Assembly: GCA_947500445.1 (NCBI GenBank) | Contig: CANMSB010000017.1 | Location: 39,592-103,591 of the forward strand | Reading direction: 5' to 3' | Origin: an uncultured Flavobacteriaceae bacterium | GTDB lineage: Bacteria > Bacteroidota > Bacteroidia > Flavobacteriales > Flavobacteriaceae | DNA length: 64,000 nucleotides | Shown: one piece after another, positions 54,819 through 62,496 of the stretch | Layout of the letters: every line of letters starts with the position of its first letter | Numbering within the stretch: the first letter of the stretch is position 1 | Position numbers and translations under genes: made by a program | Notes under the pieces: generated by a model | What the model was told of the DNA's origin: nothing | Database searches by the model: none | The model's input: the letters and a program-made list of their open reading frames with translations, nothing else

Positions 54819-55091
54819 ATGAACAAAACAGAATTAATCGATGCTATGGCTGCTGATGCTGGCATCACTAAGGCTGCGGCTAAGAAAGCATTGGAATCTT
54901 TTCTAGGAAACGTTGAAGGTTCTCTTAAGAAAGGAAATCGTGTCTCTTTGGTAGGTTTCGGTTCTTGGTCCGTATCCAAAAGAAATGCGCGAGAAGGAAG
55001 AAACCCATCTACTGGAAAAACTATCCAAATTGCTGCTAAAAATGTTGTAAAGTTTAAAGCAGGAGCCGATTTGGGCAGTGCAGTAAACTAA
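54819..55091 (+). CDS. HU family DNA-binding protein
   Basis: 90 residues, normal for HU. It binds and bends DNA as a dimer in the nucleoid. The N-terminal helices (MNKTELIDAMAADAGITKAAAKKALESFL) and the beta-arm signature GFGSWSVSKRNAREGRNPSTGKTI (~46-70) are complete. Codons are biased to the common set (AAG/AAA Lys, GCT Ala), as expected for an abundant protein. It has its own promoter and a strong terminator. Confidence 0.96.
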   Translation: MNKTELIDAMAADAGITKAAAKKALESFLGNVEGSLKKGNRVSLVGFGSWSVSKRNAREGRNPSTGKTIQIAAKNVVKFKAGADLGSAVN

Positions 55092-55110
55092 GATGTATTC
55101 GTTATATTGA

Positions 55111-55143
55111 AAAGCATCCCACATTGTGGGGTGCTTTTTTTTT
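55111..55143 (+). terminator. Rho-independent terminator of the HU gene
   Basis: AAAGCATCCCAC (55111-55122) pairs with GTGGGGTGCTTT (55126-55137) with one G-U pair; nine T residues follow (55135-55143). Confidence 0.9.
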
Positions 55144-55201
55144 AATCGCCTTTGCCGTTTCTACTATTTGTCTTATTTTAGGTACAACAAGTATACTGAC
55201 C

Positions 55202-55762
55202 ATGACCCGACCGAAACCCCAGAAGGGAAAGTTATTGATCGCCGAGCCGAGCCTTACCGGCGACGTATCCTTCAACCGTTCGGTAGTACTTTTGGCAGAA
55301 CATAATGACGAAGGGTCCATAGGGTTTATACTCAACAAGCCCCTGGAGTACAGTATCAATGATCTGGTAACGGAAATCGACATTCCTTTTCAAGTGTATA
55401 ACGGAGGGCCGGTGGAGCAGGACAATCTTTATTTTATACATAAGGTTCCGCACTTGATCGACAATAGTATTGAAATATCCGACGGTATTTATTGGGGCGG
55501 CGATTTTGAAAAAACCATTGTATTGATCAACCAAAAATTGATATCGGAGGACGATATCCGTTTCTTTTTAGGATATACCGGTTGGTCCTCGTTACAATTG
55601 GATCAAGAACTTACCTCTAAATCCTGGATCTTGGTAAAAAACAGGTATGAAAGTGCCATAATCAAAAAAGCGGCTTCCGCCTTCTGGAAAGAAAAAATGA
55701 TCGAATTGGGGGGAGACTATCTGATATGGTCCAATGCCCCTGAAAACCCCAGCCTTAACTAA
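55202..55762 (+). CDS. YqgE/AlgH family protein
   Basis: 186 residues from ATG 55202. An upstream in-frame ATG at 55124 lies inside the HU terminator and is rejected. Family signature: GKLLIAEPSLTGDVSFNRSVVLLAEHNDEGSIGFILNKPL (~8-48), VYNGGPVEQDNLYFIHK (~62), GWSSLQLDQEL (~134), W near 147. Function is not established despite the AlgH name. It overlaps the aminotransferase IV gene by four bases tail to tail. Confidence 0.93.
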   Translation: MTRPKPQKGKLLIAEPSLTGDVSFNRSVVLLAEHNDEGSIGFILNKPLEYSINDLVTEIDIPFQVYNGGPVEQDNLYFIHKVPHLIDNSIEISDGIYWGGDFEKTIVLINQKLISEDDIRFFLGYTGWSSLQLDQELTSKSWILVKNRYESAIIKKAASAFWKEKMIELGGDYLIWSNAPENPSLN

Positions 55763-56607
55763 ACGGCCAATCGGGCCGCCGCATTGAGCTTACCCACTAG
55801 TTCTTGGGCCAAAACGTTCCCATACTCCCGTTTTCGATACTTGGTCACCGGTTTAATGCCCATAATAGTATTGGTTACCCATAGTTCATCCGCTTTTTGC
55901 AGCTCGAACGGGGAAATAGAAGCCTCATTAAATTCGACCCCGTCCCATTTTTGAAGGATCGTTATCAGTTTTTCCCTGATAATGCCCTTAAGACAACCAT
56001 CGGCCAAGGGCGGGGTAACCACCGTTTTTCCCTTTACCAAAAAAAGATTTCCGTTAAGCGCCTCCACCACCTTTTTGTCCGTGTTGAGCAACAAACAATT
56101 TTGATATCCGTTTTCCTTGGCAAAAATGCTGCCCACTACGTTCAGCATTTTATTGTTGGTCTTTAGGTTCGACAGCATATCGGGATTGACATAGTAATCC
56201 TTGAACAGCTCTACTTCGTAGGTCCCCGCCTCTATTTGATAAAAGGGAGCATTTATTGCCGTGGCCTCGATCAGCAGTGAAACCGTATTGGTTTGCGGAA
56301 GGTATAGGCCGCCCTCGTTCCTAAAAACGGTCAACCGGATCCGCGCCGCCGACCCTTCCAATCCATTTTCTTGCAATACTGCCAACATTCGCGCCTCTAG
56401 GGCTTCCATGGTAAAATGCATCGGTATCTCCATACGGAGTATCCGCATCGATGCCATTAGCCGCAGGTAATGGTCTTCCCAAAAAAACAAGGTGCCGTTC
56501 ACTGCGCGCAAGGTTTCAAATACGGAATCCCCATAACGCAATCCACGGTTGGTATAGGTTACCAAAGGGGTATCGTCGGGGAGCAATTTTCCGTTGAAAT
56601 CGATCAT
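55759..56607 (-). CDS. Class IV aminotransferase (BCAT / ADC lyase-like)
   Basis: 282 residues, fold-type IV PLP enzyme. The N-terminus MIDFNGKLLPDDTPLVTYTNRGLRYGDSVFETLRAVNG is standard; the Schiff-base lysine lies in NMLSNLKTNNKMLNVVGSIFAKENG (~148-172), and ALNGNLFLVKGKTVVTPPLADGCLKGI (~183-209) binds the cofactor phosphate. It could be a branched-chain aminotransferase, a D-amino acid aminotransferase or 4-amino-4-deoxychorismate lyase (PabC); the length and sequence resemble flavobacterial PabC-like proteins, but this is not decisive. Confidence 0.88.
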   Translation of the reverse strand: MIDFNGKLLPDDTPLVTYTNRGLRYGDSVFETLRAVNGTLFFWEDHYLRLMASMRILRMEIPMHFTMEALEARMLAVLQENGLEGSAARIRLTVFRNEGGLYLPQTNTVSLLIEATAINAPFYQIEAGTYEVELFKDYYVNPDMLSNLKTNNKMLNVVGSIFAKENGYQNCLLLNTDKKVVEALNGNLFLVKGKTVVTPPLADGCLKGIIREKLITILQKWDGVEFNEASISPFELQKADELWVTNTIMGIKPVTKYRKREYGNVLAQELVGKLNAAARLAV

Positions 56608-56890
56608 AGCTGTGCTTTGCTTAATATAATCGGCAAAGATACGTCGTTATGGGGATTAAAAGGTCCATGACAGGGTAAAAAGTAGAGTTACCGGAAACAG
56701 CGTACCGCTCCCGATATTGGGTTATGGGCCCTTCACAAGCGCGTAATATTGGCTTTGTGCCCCTACCGGATATGGTTTATTTAAAATTGGAAAATCGAAG
56801 CATTTCCCAATACCGTGAAAACTTCCTAACAGCCGTGGTAGCCTACCGCGATAAGAAAAGGTATGGGTAGTGAGTAAACGGCATTGGGGC

Positions 56891-57274
56891 CTATTTTGAT
56901 CCCAATACCTGTTTTAGACTGGCTACCTGGTTTTCCCAGAGCATTTTGGCTTCCTCAATTTCGTCATCCTCCGCAAAATCCGTAATGAACAACGAAACAT
57001 CCGAAGTAATTTCGTCCACAATGATCTTCATCTCAAAAAACGAATCATCATCGTTTTCTTCCCAGGCAAACTTGACGAACTCGTCACTTTTCTTTTTTAG
57101 CAATTTGGCCTCCTCTTCCGACCCGTCCCAAATAAAACTAAACAACTCGCCCCTTGAATTTACGTTATCGGCAAACCACTCGGAAAGTCCCGATGGTGTG
57201 GAAAGGTATTGGTACAAAAGCTGTGGTGAGGATTGTATGACAAATTCCAATTCAAATTTTATTTTATCGTCCAT
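56891..57274 (-). CDS. START-like domain-containing protein (flavobacterial)
   Basis: 127 residues. It resembles the AHSA1/START-like fold: FELEFVIQSSPQLLYQYLSTPSGLSEWFADNVNSR (~5-39), FSFIWDGSEEEAKLL (~46), FEMKIIVDEITSDVSLFITDFAEDDEIEEAKMLW (~80-113). Strongly acidic. It is conserved in Bacteroidota near the class IV aminotransferase; function unknown. The start ATG at 57274 is the only good one. Confidence 0.9.
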   Translation of the reverse strand: MDDKIKFELEFVIQSSPQLLYQYLSTPSGLSEWFADNVNSRGELFSFIWDGSEEEAKLLKKKSDEFVKFAWEENDDDSFFEMKIIVDEITSDVSLFITDFAEDDEIEEAKMLWENQVASLKQVLGSK

Positions 57275-57362
57275 TGCGAGGTGTTCAAGTTAGTATGGGC
57301 AATATATAGATTTCCAAAAGATAAAAAAATAAAACCCAAAGAATATTTTTAGCGTTCTTATG

Positions 57363-57393
57363 TTGATGGGGATGAAATTAAACTTTATATTTG
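57363..57393 (+). promoter_or_regulatory. Promoter of the CAT-anticodon tRNA
   Basis: TTG at 57363-57365 and TATATTTG at 57386-57393, spaced by 20 bases, match the full consensus; the tRNA starts about 20 bases later. Confidence 0.75.
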
Positions 57394-57412
57394 CAGCCGT
57401 TTAAAAACCGAT

Positions 57413-57486
57413 GGCGAGGTAGCTCAGCTGGTTAGAGCGTCGGATTCATAACCCGGAGGCCGAGGGTTCAAGTCCCTCTCTCGCTA
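57413..57486 (+). tRNA. tRNA-Met (CAT anticodon)
   Basis: 74-base cloverleaf: D arm TAGCTCAGCTGGTTAGAGC, anticodon arm with loop carrying CAT in CGGATTCATAACCCG, T arm GAGGG-TTCAAGT-CCCTC, discriminator A73. The elongator type is most likely, because the acceptor stem is paired at position 1-72 (G-U) and the D arm is not of initiator type. An isoleucine tRNA with a lysidine-modified CAT anticodon cannot be excluded. CCA is not encoded. Confidence 0.92.
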
Positions 57487-57496
57487 CAAACAAACG

Positions 57497-57530
57497 AAGG
57501 GTCTTCACAAGTTGGGGACCCTTTTTTTTT
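57497..57530 (+). terminator. Rho-independent terminator of the tRNA
   Basis: AAGGGTC (57497-57503) pairs with GACCCTT (57517-57523) followed by a T run to 57530. Confidence 0.8.
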
Positions 57531-57624
57531 CTCAGGTACAACAGCGGTACAACGAACTGATTTTTTCAAAAGCAATCGGTATTTGAATGTATTCCATATC
57601 AAATGGTTGTAAGCACCATTGCAA

Positions 57625-57807
57625 CTATTTTTCCATATAATCCTGCCAAGTTACCAACACAAATTTTTCTTTCACGTTTTCGTTCTTTGTTAAAAAACCA
57701 TACTCATAAACGAATAGATAGCCGTCCCCTTTTTGGGTTTTCCAAGAATGGGTAAAGAAGTTCAGATCGAACCCCAATTTCAATAAAACCCGTACACTTA
57801 TGGTCAC
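57625..57807 (-). CDS. Short hypothetical protein, possibly a C-terminal fragment
   Basis: 60 residues from a GTG at 57807; the frame is stopped a few codons upstream. Composition is protein-like (GFDLNFFTHSW, YLFVYEYGFL, LVTWQDYMEK) and looks like the end of a longer protein rather than a complete fold. It lies on the minus strand, opposite to every other gene in this AT-rich tract. I do not recognise the family. Confidence 0.4.
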   Translation of the reverse strand: MTISVRVLLKLGFDLNFFTHSWKTQKGDGYLFVYEYGFLTKNENVKEKFVLVTWQDYMEK

Positions 57808-57914
57808 CTTGCACCCCTTATTGTATTATTTAAGTAAGCTGCGGCTTAATTTTAGTTGATTGTCCACCTTGTTGTAAAAGCGATCCGAGCTCTCTTTTGT
57901 CTTTTTGTATTGAA

Positions 57915-58055
57915 ATGCACTTTTACTTGAGAGGGTACCGGTATATAAGGGAACTTTTAGGACATAATACTCCCAAGACTGCAATGATTTACACCCATGT
58001 AAGCAGCACTTGTTTGGATAGAATAACAAACCCCTTCGACAACTTTACGATTTGA
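57915..58055 (+). pseudogene. Decayed tyrosine recombinase/integrase, C-terminal end only
   Basis: Translation of the plus strand from 57915 ends with RYIRELLGHNTPKTAMIYTH and then VSSTCLDRITNPFDNFTI before TGA at 58053. LLGHNTPKT carries the HxLGH-type histidine region and AMIYTHV the nucleophilic tyrosine of tyrosine recombinases; the xxIxNPxD end is typical of phage/integron-type integrases. The upstream part degrades immediately (EMHFYLRGYRYI), with no box I arginine region, so at least 250 residues are missing. It lies 430 bases after a tRNA and just before a run of cassette-like genes with attC-like spacers in the same orientation. Confidence 0.8.
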
Positions 58056-58157
58056 TATAAAAACAATACTTTTCGTCGGTTTTGCACCGAAATGGGGGTA
58101 TAAAGATGTATTTTACAGCTATGTAAACAAGTTAGCTTGCATTTCCCAGCTTTATAA

Positions 58158-58580
58158 ATGAAAAAGAAATTTCATATAATAATATTTCTATTCTCAACAC
58201 TTATTTGGGGACAAGAAAGTTCGAATTGTGAAGTATTTATGGATTTGCTAACCAATGAAAAAGTATACAAAAACCCTGAAGCGTTACCTGAACCGAAAAA
58301 TGGAAAAAATAGTTTGATAAAAGAGTTCATCAAACAAATTAAAATGGAAACTACAGCTAATATTGAAGGGAGTCCTGAAGAAAAACTAATTGTTGGATTC
58401 ATAGTTTGCGCAGATGGACAAGTTACTGGAGAAAGAATAATTCTGGAATCACCATTAAATGGACTTGAAAAGATAATTCTGAAAGTGATAACGGAGACGA
58501 AATGGACAAGTGGATTCTGCGATAATAAGGCTGTGAATACTTTTATGGAATACCCTATACGCCTTAGGTTAGCGGAATAA
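58158..58580 (+). CDS. Secreted TonB-C-like single-domain protein
   Basis: 140 residues: signal peptide (MKKKFHIIIFLFSTLIWGQ) followed by a domain resembling the TonB C-terminal fold (EKLIVGFIVCADGQVTGERIILESPLNGLEKIILKVI, TKWTSGFCDNKAVNTFMEYPIRLRL). No membrane anchor or proline linker precedes the domain, so it is not a standard TonB energy transducer; it looks like a stand-alone periplasmic TonB_C-type protein. It is the first gene after the integrase remnant and has an attC-like palindrome downstream. Confidence 0.75.
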   Translation: MKKKFHIIIFLFSTLIWGQESSNCEVFMDLLTNEKVYKNPEALPEPKNGKNSLIKEFIKQIKMETTANIEGSPEEKLIVGFIVCADGQVTGERIILESPLNGLEKIILKVITETKWTSGFCDNKAVNTFMEYPIRLRLAE

Positions 58581-58590
58581 TACTGCAAGC

Positions 58591-58793
58591 TAACAAAGCC
58601 TAAACTTAATGCGGACTTTGTGGCTAAATCGAAAGGTCTGTGTATATTTATAAGGTCGGTAAATCTTATGTCCCGACCCTTCGGGGTAGCTTTGAACGAA
58701 AAAAAGAAAAAGCAAAACCAAAAGCTTTAGCTTCGTGCGCAGACGGAAACTCAACGTTTCCTTACCACCGCACTACGCTTAGCCGAACCGTTA
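58591..58793. repeat. attC-like imperfect palindrome between cassette genes 1 and 2
   Basis: Left arm TAACAAAGCCTAAACTTAAT-GCGG (58591-58614) is mirrored by the right arm CCGCACTACGCTTAGCCGAA-CCGTTA (58768-58793); about 12 of 17 inner positions and both TAAC/GTTA ends agree. The region is 203 bases long, above the usual attC size. Confidence 0.5.
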
Positions 58794-58811
58794 CCATTCA
58801 TTGACACTCGT

Positions 58812-59753
58812 TTGGAAACGGAAAGTCGAAATTCAATAAAAATTAAAAATTTGAAACAGATAAAAGTCTTACTCATTTTAATTCCCCTACTTATCATTAT
58901 TACTTCTTGTCAGGACAGTAGAAATCCTAAATCAACTTCCTATGAAATTGTTTATGCCGCAAGTGAATCAGGTAAATGGGAAATTTATTTAACCAATATC
59001 GAAGACACATCAAAAGTTAAAATTACAAATCCATCTAAAAGTGGTGGTGGCTATTTAGCATGGTCTCCTGATGGAAAACGCATTGCTTTTTATGGAAAAT
59101 ACGATAACAAGAAAACATGGTCCATTCATACAATAAATAGTGATGGTACAAATTGGAAGAGATTGACTCATGCAGATGCTAAATGGGATAGTTCACCTAC
59201 TTGGTCACCTGATGGAAAAAAAATTGCTTTTGCAAGATTTTATAAAGATTCGACAGGAATGGGAAATAACGAAATCTGGATTATGAATTCAGATGGTAGT
59301 CTACAAACTCAAATAAAATCACTAAGCGGTGGTGGCCCTTGTTTTACTCCAGATGGTAGAATAGTCTTTTACTCAGAATACAAAGACAAAAAAAGTGAAA
59401 TCAGTATAGCTGATATAGATGGCAGCAATCTGATTCAATTAACCAATAACGATGTTGAAGACTGGCATCCTGAGGTTTCACCAGATGGTACGCAAATAGC
59501 TTATGTGTCTAAAAAGGGTAATCAGGAAATTCATAGTATGAATATAGATGGTTCAAATCAAAAACGATTAACTTCCAGTGATATTCATGTTTCTCATCCA
59601 TCATGGTCACCTGATGGCTCTCAACTAATATTTCAATCAATAACGGAAACGGATGATAATTGGAGTATATATATCATGAATAAAGATGGTTCTTCGGTAA
59701 AAAAAATTATAAATAATGGGGCATCGGCTGAATGGTTAAAGAAGCGAAAATAA
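58812..59753 (+). CDS. TolB-like beta-propeller (PD40) lipoprotein
   Basis: About 313 residues. No ATG precedes the lipobox; TTG at 58812 (313 aa) or TTG at 58851 (300 aa) could start. Lipobox LLIIITSC gives the modified Cys. The rest is a six-repeat PD40/TolB-like propeller: units SPDGKRIAFYGKYD, SPDGKKIAFARFYKD, TPDGRIVFYSEYKD, SPDGTQIAYVSKKG, SPDGSQLIFQSITE, each separated by a DGSNxKRLT strand. Such propellers bind proteins or carbohydrates; the function is unknown. It lies downstream of an attC-like site, consistent with a cassette gene. Confidence 0.82.
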   Translation: METESRNSIKIKNLKQIKVLLILIPLLIIITSCQDSRNPKSTSYEIVYAASESGKWEIYLTNIEDTSKVKITNPSKSGGGYLAWSPDGKRIAFYGKYDNKKTWSIHTINSDGTNWKRLTHADAKWDSSPTWSPDGKKIAFARFYKDSTGMGNNEIWIMNSDGSLQTQIKSLSGGGPCFTPDGRIVFYSEYKDKKSEISIADIDGSNLIQLTNNDVEDWHPEVSPDGTQIAYVSKKGNQEIHSMNIDGSNQKRLTSSDIHVSHPSWSPDGSQLIFQSITETDDNWSIYIMNKDGSSVKKIINNGASAEWLKKRK

Positions 59754-59914
59754 ACAACAAGCAACTGCTAAAATGAGAATACGAAATTTAGCAAGTTTTG
59801 AGATTGTTCGCTCAATCAGATTTGAAAATAAAACGCTGACTAGGTTTACACAAACGCAGAAATGGGGAAATGAATTTAACCAATTAATTAAACTCTTAAA
59901 AAACAACGAAATGG

Positions 59915-60104
59915 TAACACGGTTTATAAAACATAGCTAATAAGTGCCTAGCCGAAAGATTTGTGTTTATTTACCAAAACAGCCAAATTTTTAATTTGGC
60001 TATTAAAGAGAGATAAGTTAAAAACAAAATATAAAATTCGGCTCTGTGTTAATCCGAAAAGTTAGTGTCTTTTTGCACGCTACGTTTCATACACAAGACC
60101 GTTA
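59915..60104. repeat. attC-like imperfect palindrome between cassette genes 2 and 3
   Basis: Left arm TAACACGGTTTATAAAACAT-AGC (59915-59937, then TAATAAGTGC to 59947) mirrors right arm GCACGCTACGTTTCATACAC-AAGACCGTTA (60075-60104). The right core reads GTTAGGC at 60101-60107, an exact fit to the integron core-site consensus GTTRRRY. An inner hairpin AGCCAAATT/AATTTGGCT lies at about 59981-60002. The gene ATG follows 15 bases later. Confidence 0.6.
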
Positions 60105-60121
60105 GGCAACAAAAAAACTGA

Positions 60122-61012
60122 ATGGCAACGGATGGAACTAAAATAATTGACGGAGATACAGCTCACGATACTTATTGGGGAATTATGGACTTGTATGATA
60201 GTGAAGCCAAATCAGAAATGATACTTAATGAATTCCCACTAGAACAACCTGATTATTTTGACGCTTTCGACAATGAGATTTATGTAACAAGTTGCGGACT
60301 TGCATACTGGGAAATCGGACTAATGACAGCTGAGCGAGTTAAATATATTGAAAACATTATATCAAAAAATGCTTGTGTAAATGAATGGACAAAGTTGTCC
60401 GAGAAAGAAGGCAAATCAAGAAAAAGTGCTTTAACACGATTTTTAAATAAAATCAAAAAAGAAAACACTAAAATAAGGAAGCCAAAAAAATATCGTAAGA
60501 TTTCTAATTTTATATTTAATGAAAATGATATTTTGTCATTTAATCTTAAAGATAACAGCTACAGAAGCTTAATCTGTATGAAAATAGACCAATATAGAGG
60601 TAATTGTAATTATTGGTTTGTACCGACTATTTATAAAAGTTTCGAAAAACCAACAGAAAAATCAATAACCAAGGAAATGATTTTAGGAAGAACTATTGGC
60701 TCTGGTTATGATAAAGAAACAACTAGAAAAGAACAACCAGGAATTGAAATTATTTGGGATTATGCTGGCGGGAATCCTAAGTTCTTTTTTGGGTTTGTAA
60801 TTGATGCTGTTGAGCATAAAGATTTACTAAAATTTAAAGACTCTTTTGAGAAAGTAGGTTCAGTAAACATAATTGACGGACTCAAAAAAACAGGCTCATT
60901 TGGTTACTCTGAAAATTTTGAAAGATTTGAGGAAAGATATGAGGACTTAGATAAACAAATTAACATTTTTGATTATAAAAAGTATCCTATCGAAATAATG
61001 ATAAAAAAATAA
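60122..61012 (+). CDS. Hypothetical protein, possibly two-domain immunity-like
   Basis: 296 residues, no signal peptide or membrane span. The N-terminal ~75 residues (ATDGTKIIDGDTAHDTYWGIMDLYDSE ... SCGLAYWEIGLMTAERV) and the C-terminal ~160 residues (FIFNENDILSFNLKDNSYRSLICMKIDQYRG) look like separate domains; the second resembles proteins of the contact-dependent immunity type (Imm26-like) but no motif proves this. Very AT-rich and lysine-rich, unlike the rest of the window. Flanked by attC-like palindromes on both sides. Confidence 0.6.
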   Translation: MATDGTKIIDGDTAHDTYWGIMDLYDSEAKSEMILNEFPLEQPDYFDAFDNEIYVTSCGLAYWEIGLMTAERVKYIENIISKNACVNEWTKLSEKEGKSRKSALTRFLNKIKKENTKIRKPKKYRKISNFIFNENDILSFNLKDNSYRSLICMKIDQYRGNCNYWFVPTIYKSFEKPTEKSITKEMILGRTIGSGYDKETTRKEQPGIEIIWDYAGGNPKFFFGFVIDAVEHKDLLKFKDSFEKVGSVNIIDGLKKTGSFGYSENFERFEERYEDLDKQINIFDYKKYPIEIMIKK

Positions 61013-61019
61013 AAGCCCA

Positions 61020-61144
61020 TAACAATTTATATAAAAAATAGGCGGAACAGTAATAAAACCGAGGGTTTTGGCTCGCATCAAATTTTGTGCTGTACTGAAA
61101 GTTTATTGCTTCTAAATCGCCTACTTTTCATATACTAACCGTTA
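61020..61144. repeat. attC-like imperfect palindrome, strongest of the array
   Basis: Left arm TAACAATTTATATAAAAAAT-AGGCG (61020-61044) mirrors right arm CGCCTACTTTTCATATACTA-ACCGTTA (61118-61144): TATATnAAAAnTAGGCG is shared exactly at most positions. A second pair, ACAGTAATAAA and TTTATTGCT with TACTGA, lies inside, giving the two-box arrangement known from attC sites. Length 125 bases is in the normal attC range. Confidence 0.65.
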
Positions 61145-61150
61145 TTGTAG

Positions 61151-61438
61151 CCTTACCCGTTTTGTAGCCTTCCCTACAACGGGATTATAAAACTGGACCT
61201 GAAAGACGATGAAGTTGTTGAACTACTTTACCGGAAAAATAAAATTCCGGTTTGGATAGACATCAACGTTCTAAAATCAAGTAGAAAAAGTACTACGTTT
61301 AATTTGTTATGCTCAGGACGATATTCCGATGATAAAAAAGAGTTTTATTACAATGAAAATGGCTCGGGACCATTTGGGATAAAAAGTCCAAACTTACCTA
61401 TTGGTTACAAAGATGGAGAAAAATTTAAGTTGAAATGA
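61151..61438 (+). pseudogene. 5'-truncated hypothetical gene fragment
   Basis: The frame is open from a stop at 61148 to TGA at 61438 and reads protein-like from about 61193 (DEVVELLYRKNKIPVWIDIN, FNLLCSGRYSDDKKEFYYN, GPFGIKSPNLPIGYKDGEKF). There is no ATG, GTG or good TTG, so it is the C-terminal part of a gene that has lost its start. I do not recognise the family with certainty. It directly follows an attC-like end. Confidence 0.55.
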
Positions 61439-61605
61439 CCATTTTATCTAAAATTGGAAAAGTCCTTTTACTTTTCGGTTTTATATATTTCTGAATCCCT
61501 TTTTCTTTAGTAAATATCTTATCTTCAACTAAAGAAACAAACATACGAGCTCGACAGTGGTTCAACATCGTGTACGATATATAAACATCATTTACAAATT
61601 TATAG
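61439..61605. other. Spacer before the DUF2007-like gene
   Basis: AT-rich, with a short frame that codes one hydrophobic helix (MTILSKIGKVLLLFGFIYF at 61437-61496) and stops; it is probably the start of a lost membrane protein. No attC-like structure was seen. Confidence 0.3.
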
Positions 61606-62256
61606 ATGGCAGAAACATATTCGATATTTAGAAAATTCTCAAACCTGGAACAGGCCACAGAATTAAGGGAATTACTTCTTAAAAACGGTATTGATTCGGA
61701 ACTTGCCGATAATGTTATGCCTGTTGATATTACCTTCTCTGGAAGTACGTTATCAAACGAAATCGAACTTCGAATTAAGCAGTCTGACTTTAAAAAAGCA
61801 GAGGAAATATTGGAGAAAGATGCCGAAAACATACTTAACGAAATTGACCCTGACTATTATCTATTTGAATTTACCGACCAAGAACTTTATGAAATCTTGC
61901 TAAAAGCGGATGAATGGAATCCATTTGATTATGCTCTCGCTCAAAAAATACTTACTGAGCGAGGGAAACCTATTGATAAGGATTTGTTGAATTCCCTTAA
62001 AAATGAACGTTTAAAAGACTTGGCAAAACCCGAGGAAAATCAAAAACCATGGATTTTTACCGGTTATGTATTTGCCATTCTAGGTGGGTTTTTAGGACTA
62101 ATTATTGGCTACTTTTTATGGACAGCGAAAAAAACGCTTCCGAATGGACAAAGAGTATACTCCTATTCTGAAAATGATAGAAAACACGGTAAGTATATTT
62201 TCTACATTGGAATAATCATTGCGCCAACTTCTCTTTTTTTAAGGGCTTTTGCATAG
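61606..62256 (+). CDS. DUF2007-like protein with two membrane helices
   Basis: 216 residues. The N-terminal ~70 residues have the alpha/beta pattern of the DUF2007 signal-transducing domain (FRKFSNLEQATELRELLLKNGIDSELADN ... IELRIKQSDFKKAEEILEK). A helical segment follows, then two membrane spans (WIFTGYVFAILGGFLGLIIGYFLW ~148-171; YIFYIGIIIAPTSLFLRAF ~194-212). Such proteins are common in flavobacteria; function unknown. Confidence 0.78.
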   Translation: MAETYSIFRKFSNLEQATELRELLLKNGIDSELADNVMPVDITFSGSTLSNEIELRIKQSDFKKAEEILEKDAENILNEIDPDYYLFEFTDQELYEILLKADEWNPFDYALAQKILTERGKPIDKDLLNSLKNERLKDLAKPEENQKPWIFTGYVFAILGGFLGLIIGYFLWTAKKTLPNGQRVYSYSENDRKHGKYIFYIGIIIAPTSLFLRAFA

Positions 62257-62274
62257 TGGAACATAAAAAACGTT

Positions 62275-62470
62275 GCTTAACCCAACCCATCTTCAATGCG
62301 GGCCTCGGGCTTAAACGAAAGCTTTGCGTATTTTTACGAAGTGCGGAAAATCTTTTGGATTTTCCTTTTGGACAGGAAAAAGTAAACCAAAACAAAAAGA
62401 CTCTGTTATGTGCATGGCGGAAAACTGACATTAGTTTGCCCACCTATTGTTGCTAGCGCAACCGTAAACA
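62275..62470. repeat. Weak attC-like palindrome between DUF2007-like and DUF4272 genes
   Basis: Left TTAACCCAACCCATCTTCAA-TGCGGGC (62278-62304) against right GTTTGCCCACCTATTGTTGC ... AACCGTAAAC (62434-62469). Only the ends and the GCGGGC/GCCCAC block agree well, so this assignment is weaker than the others. Confidence 0.3.
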
Positions 62471-62496
62471 CCAATGGAAAAAGCATTCATAGAATA

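Noticed and set aside
56724..56873. Plus-strand frame (about 49 codons) between the aminotransferase and START-like genes
   Set aside because: Some protein-like composition (YLKLENRSISQYRENFL), but no family, promoter or neighbour supports it; possibly a decayed gene end.
57413..57486. tRNA 3' end as the attachment site of an integrated island
   Set aside because: I found no repeat of the tRNA 3' end in the rest of the window, so a classical island boundary is not supported here, although it may lie beyond 64000.
57826..58029. Minus-strand frame of 67 codons
   Set aside because: The opposite strand encodes the conserved end of a tyrosine recombinase, so this frame is its shadow.
61425..61832. 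Minus-strand frame of 135 codons
   Set aside because: It overlaps the start of the well-supported DUF2007-like gene on the plus strand and has no start or domain evidence.
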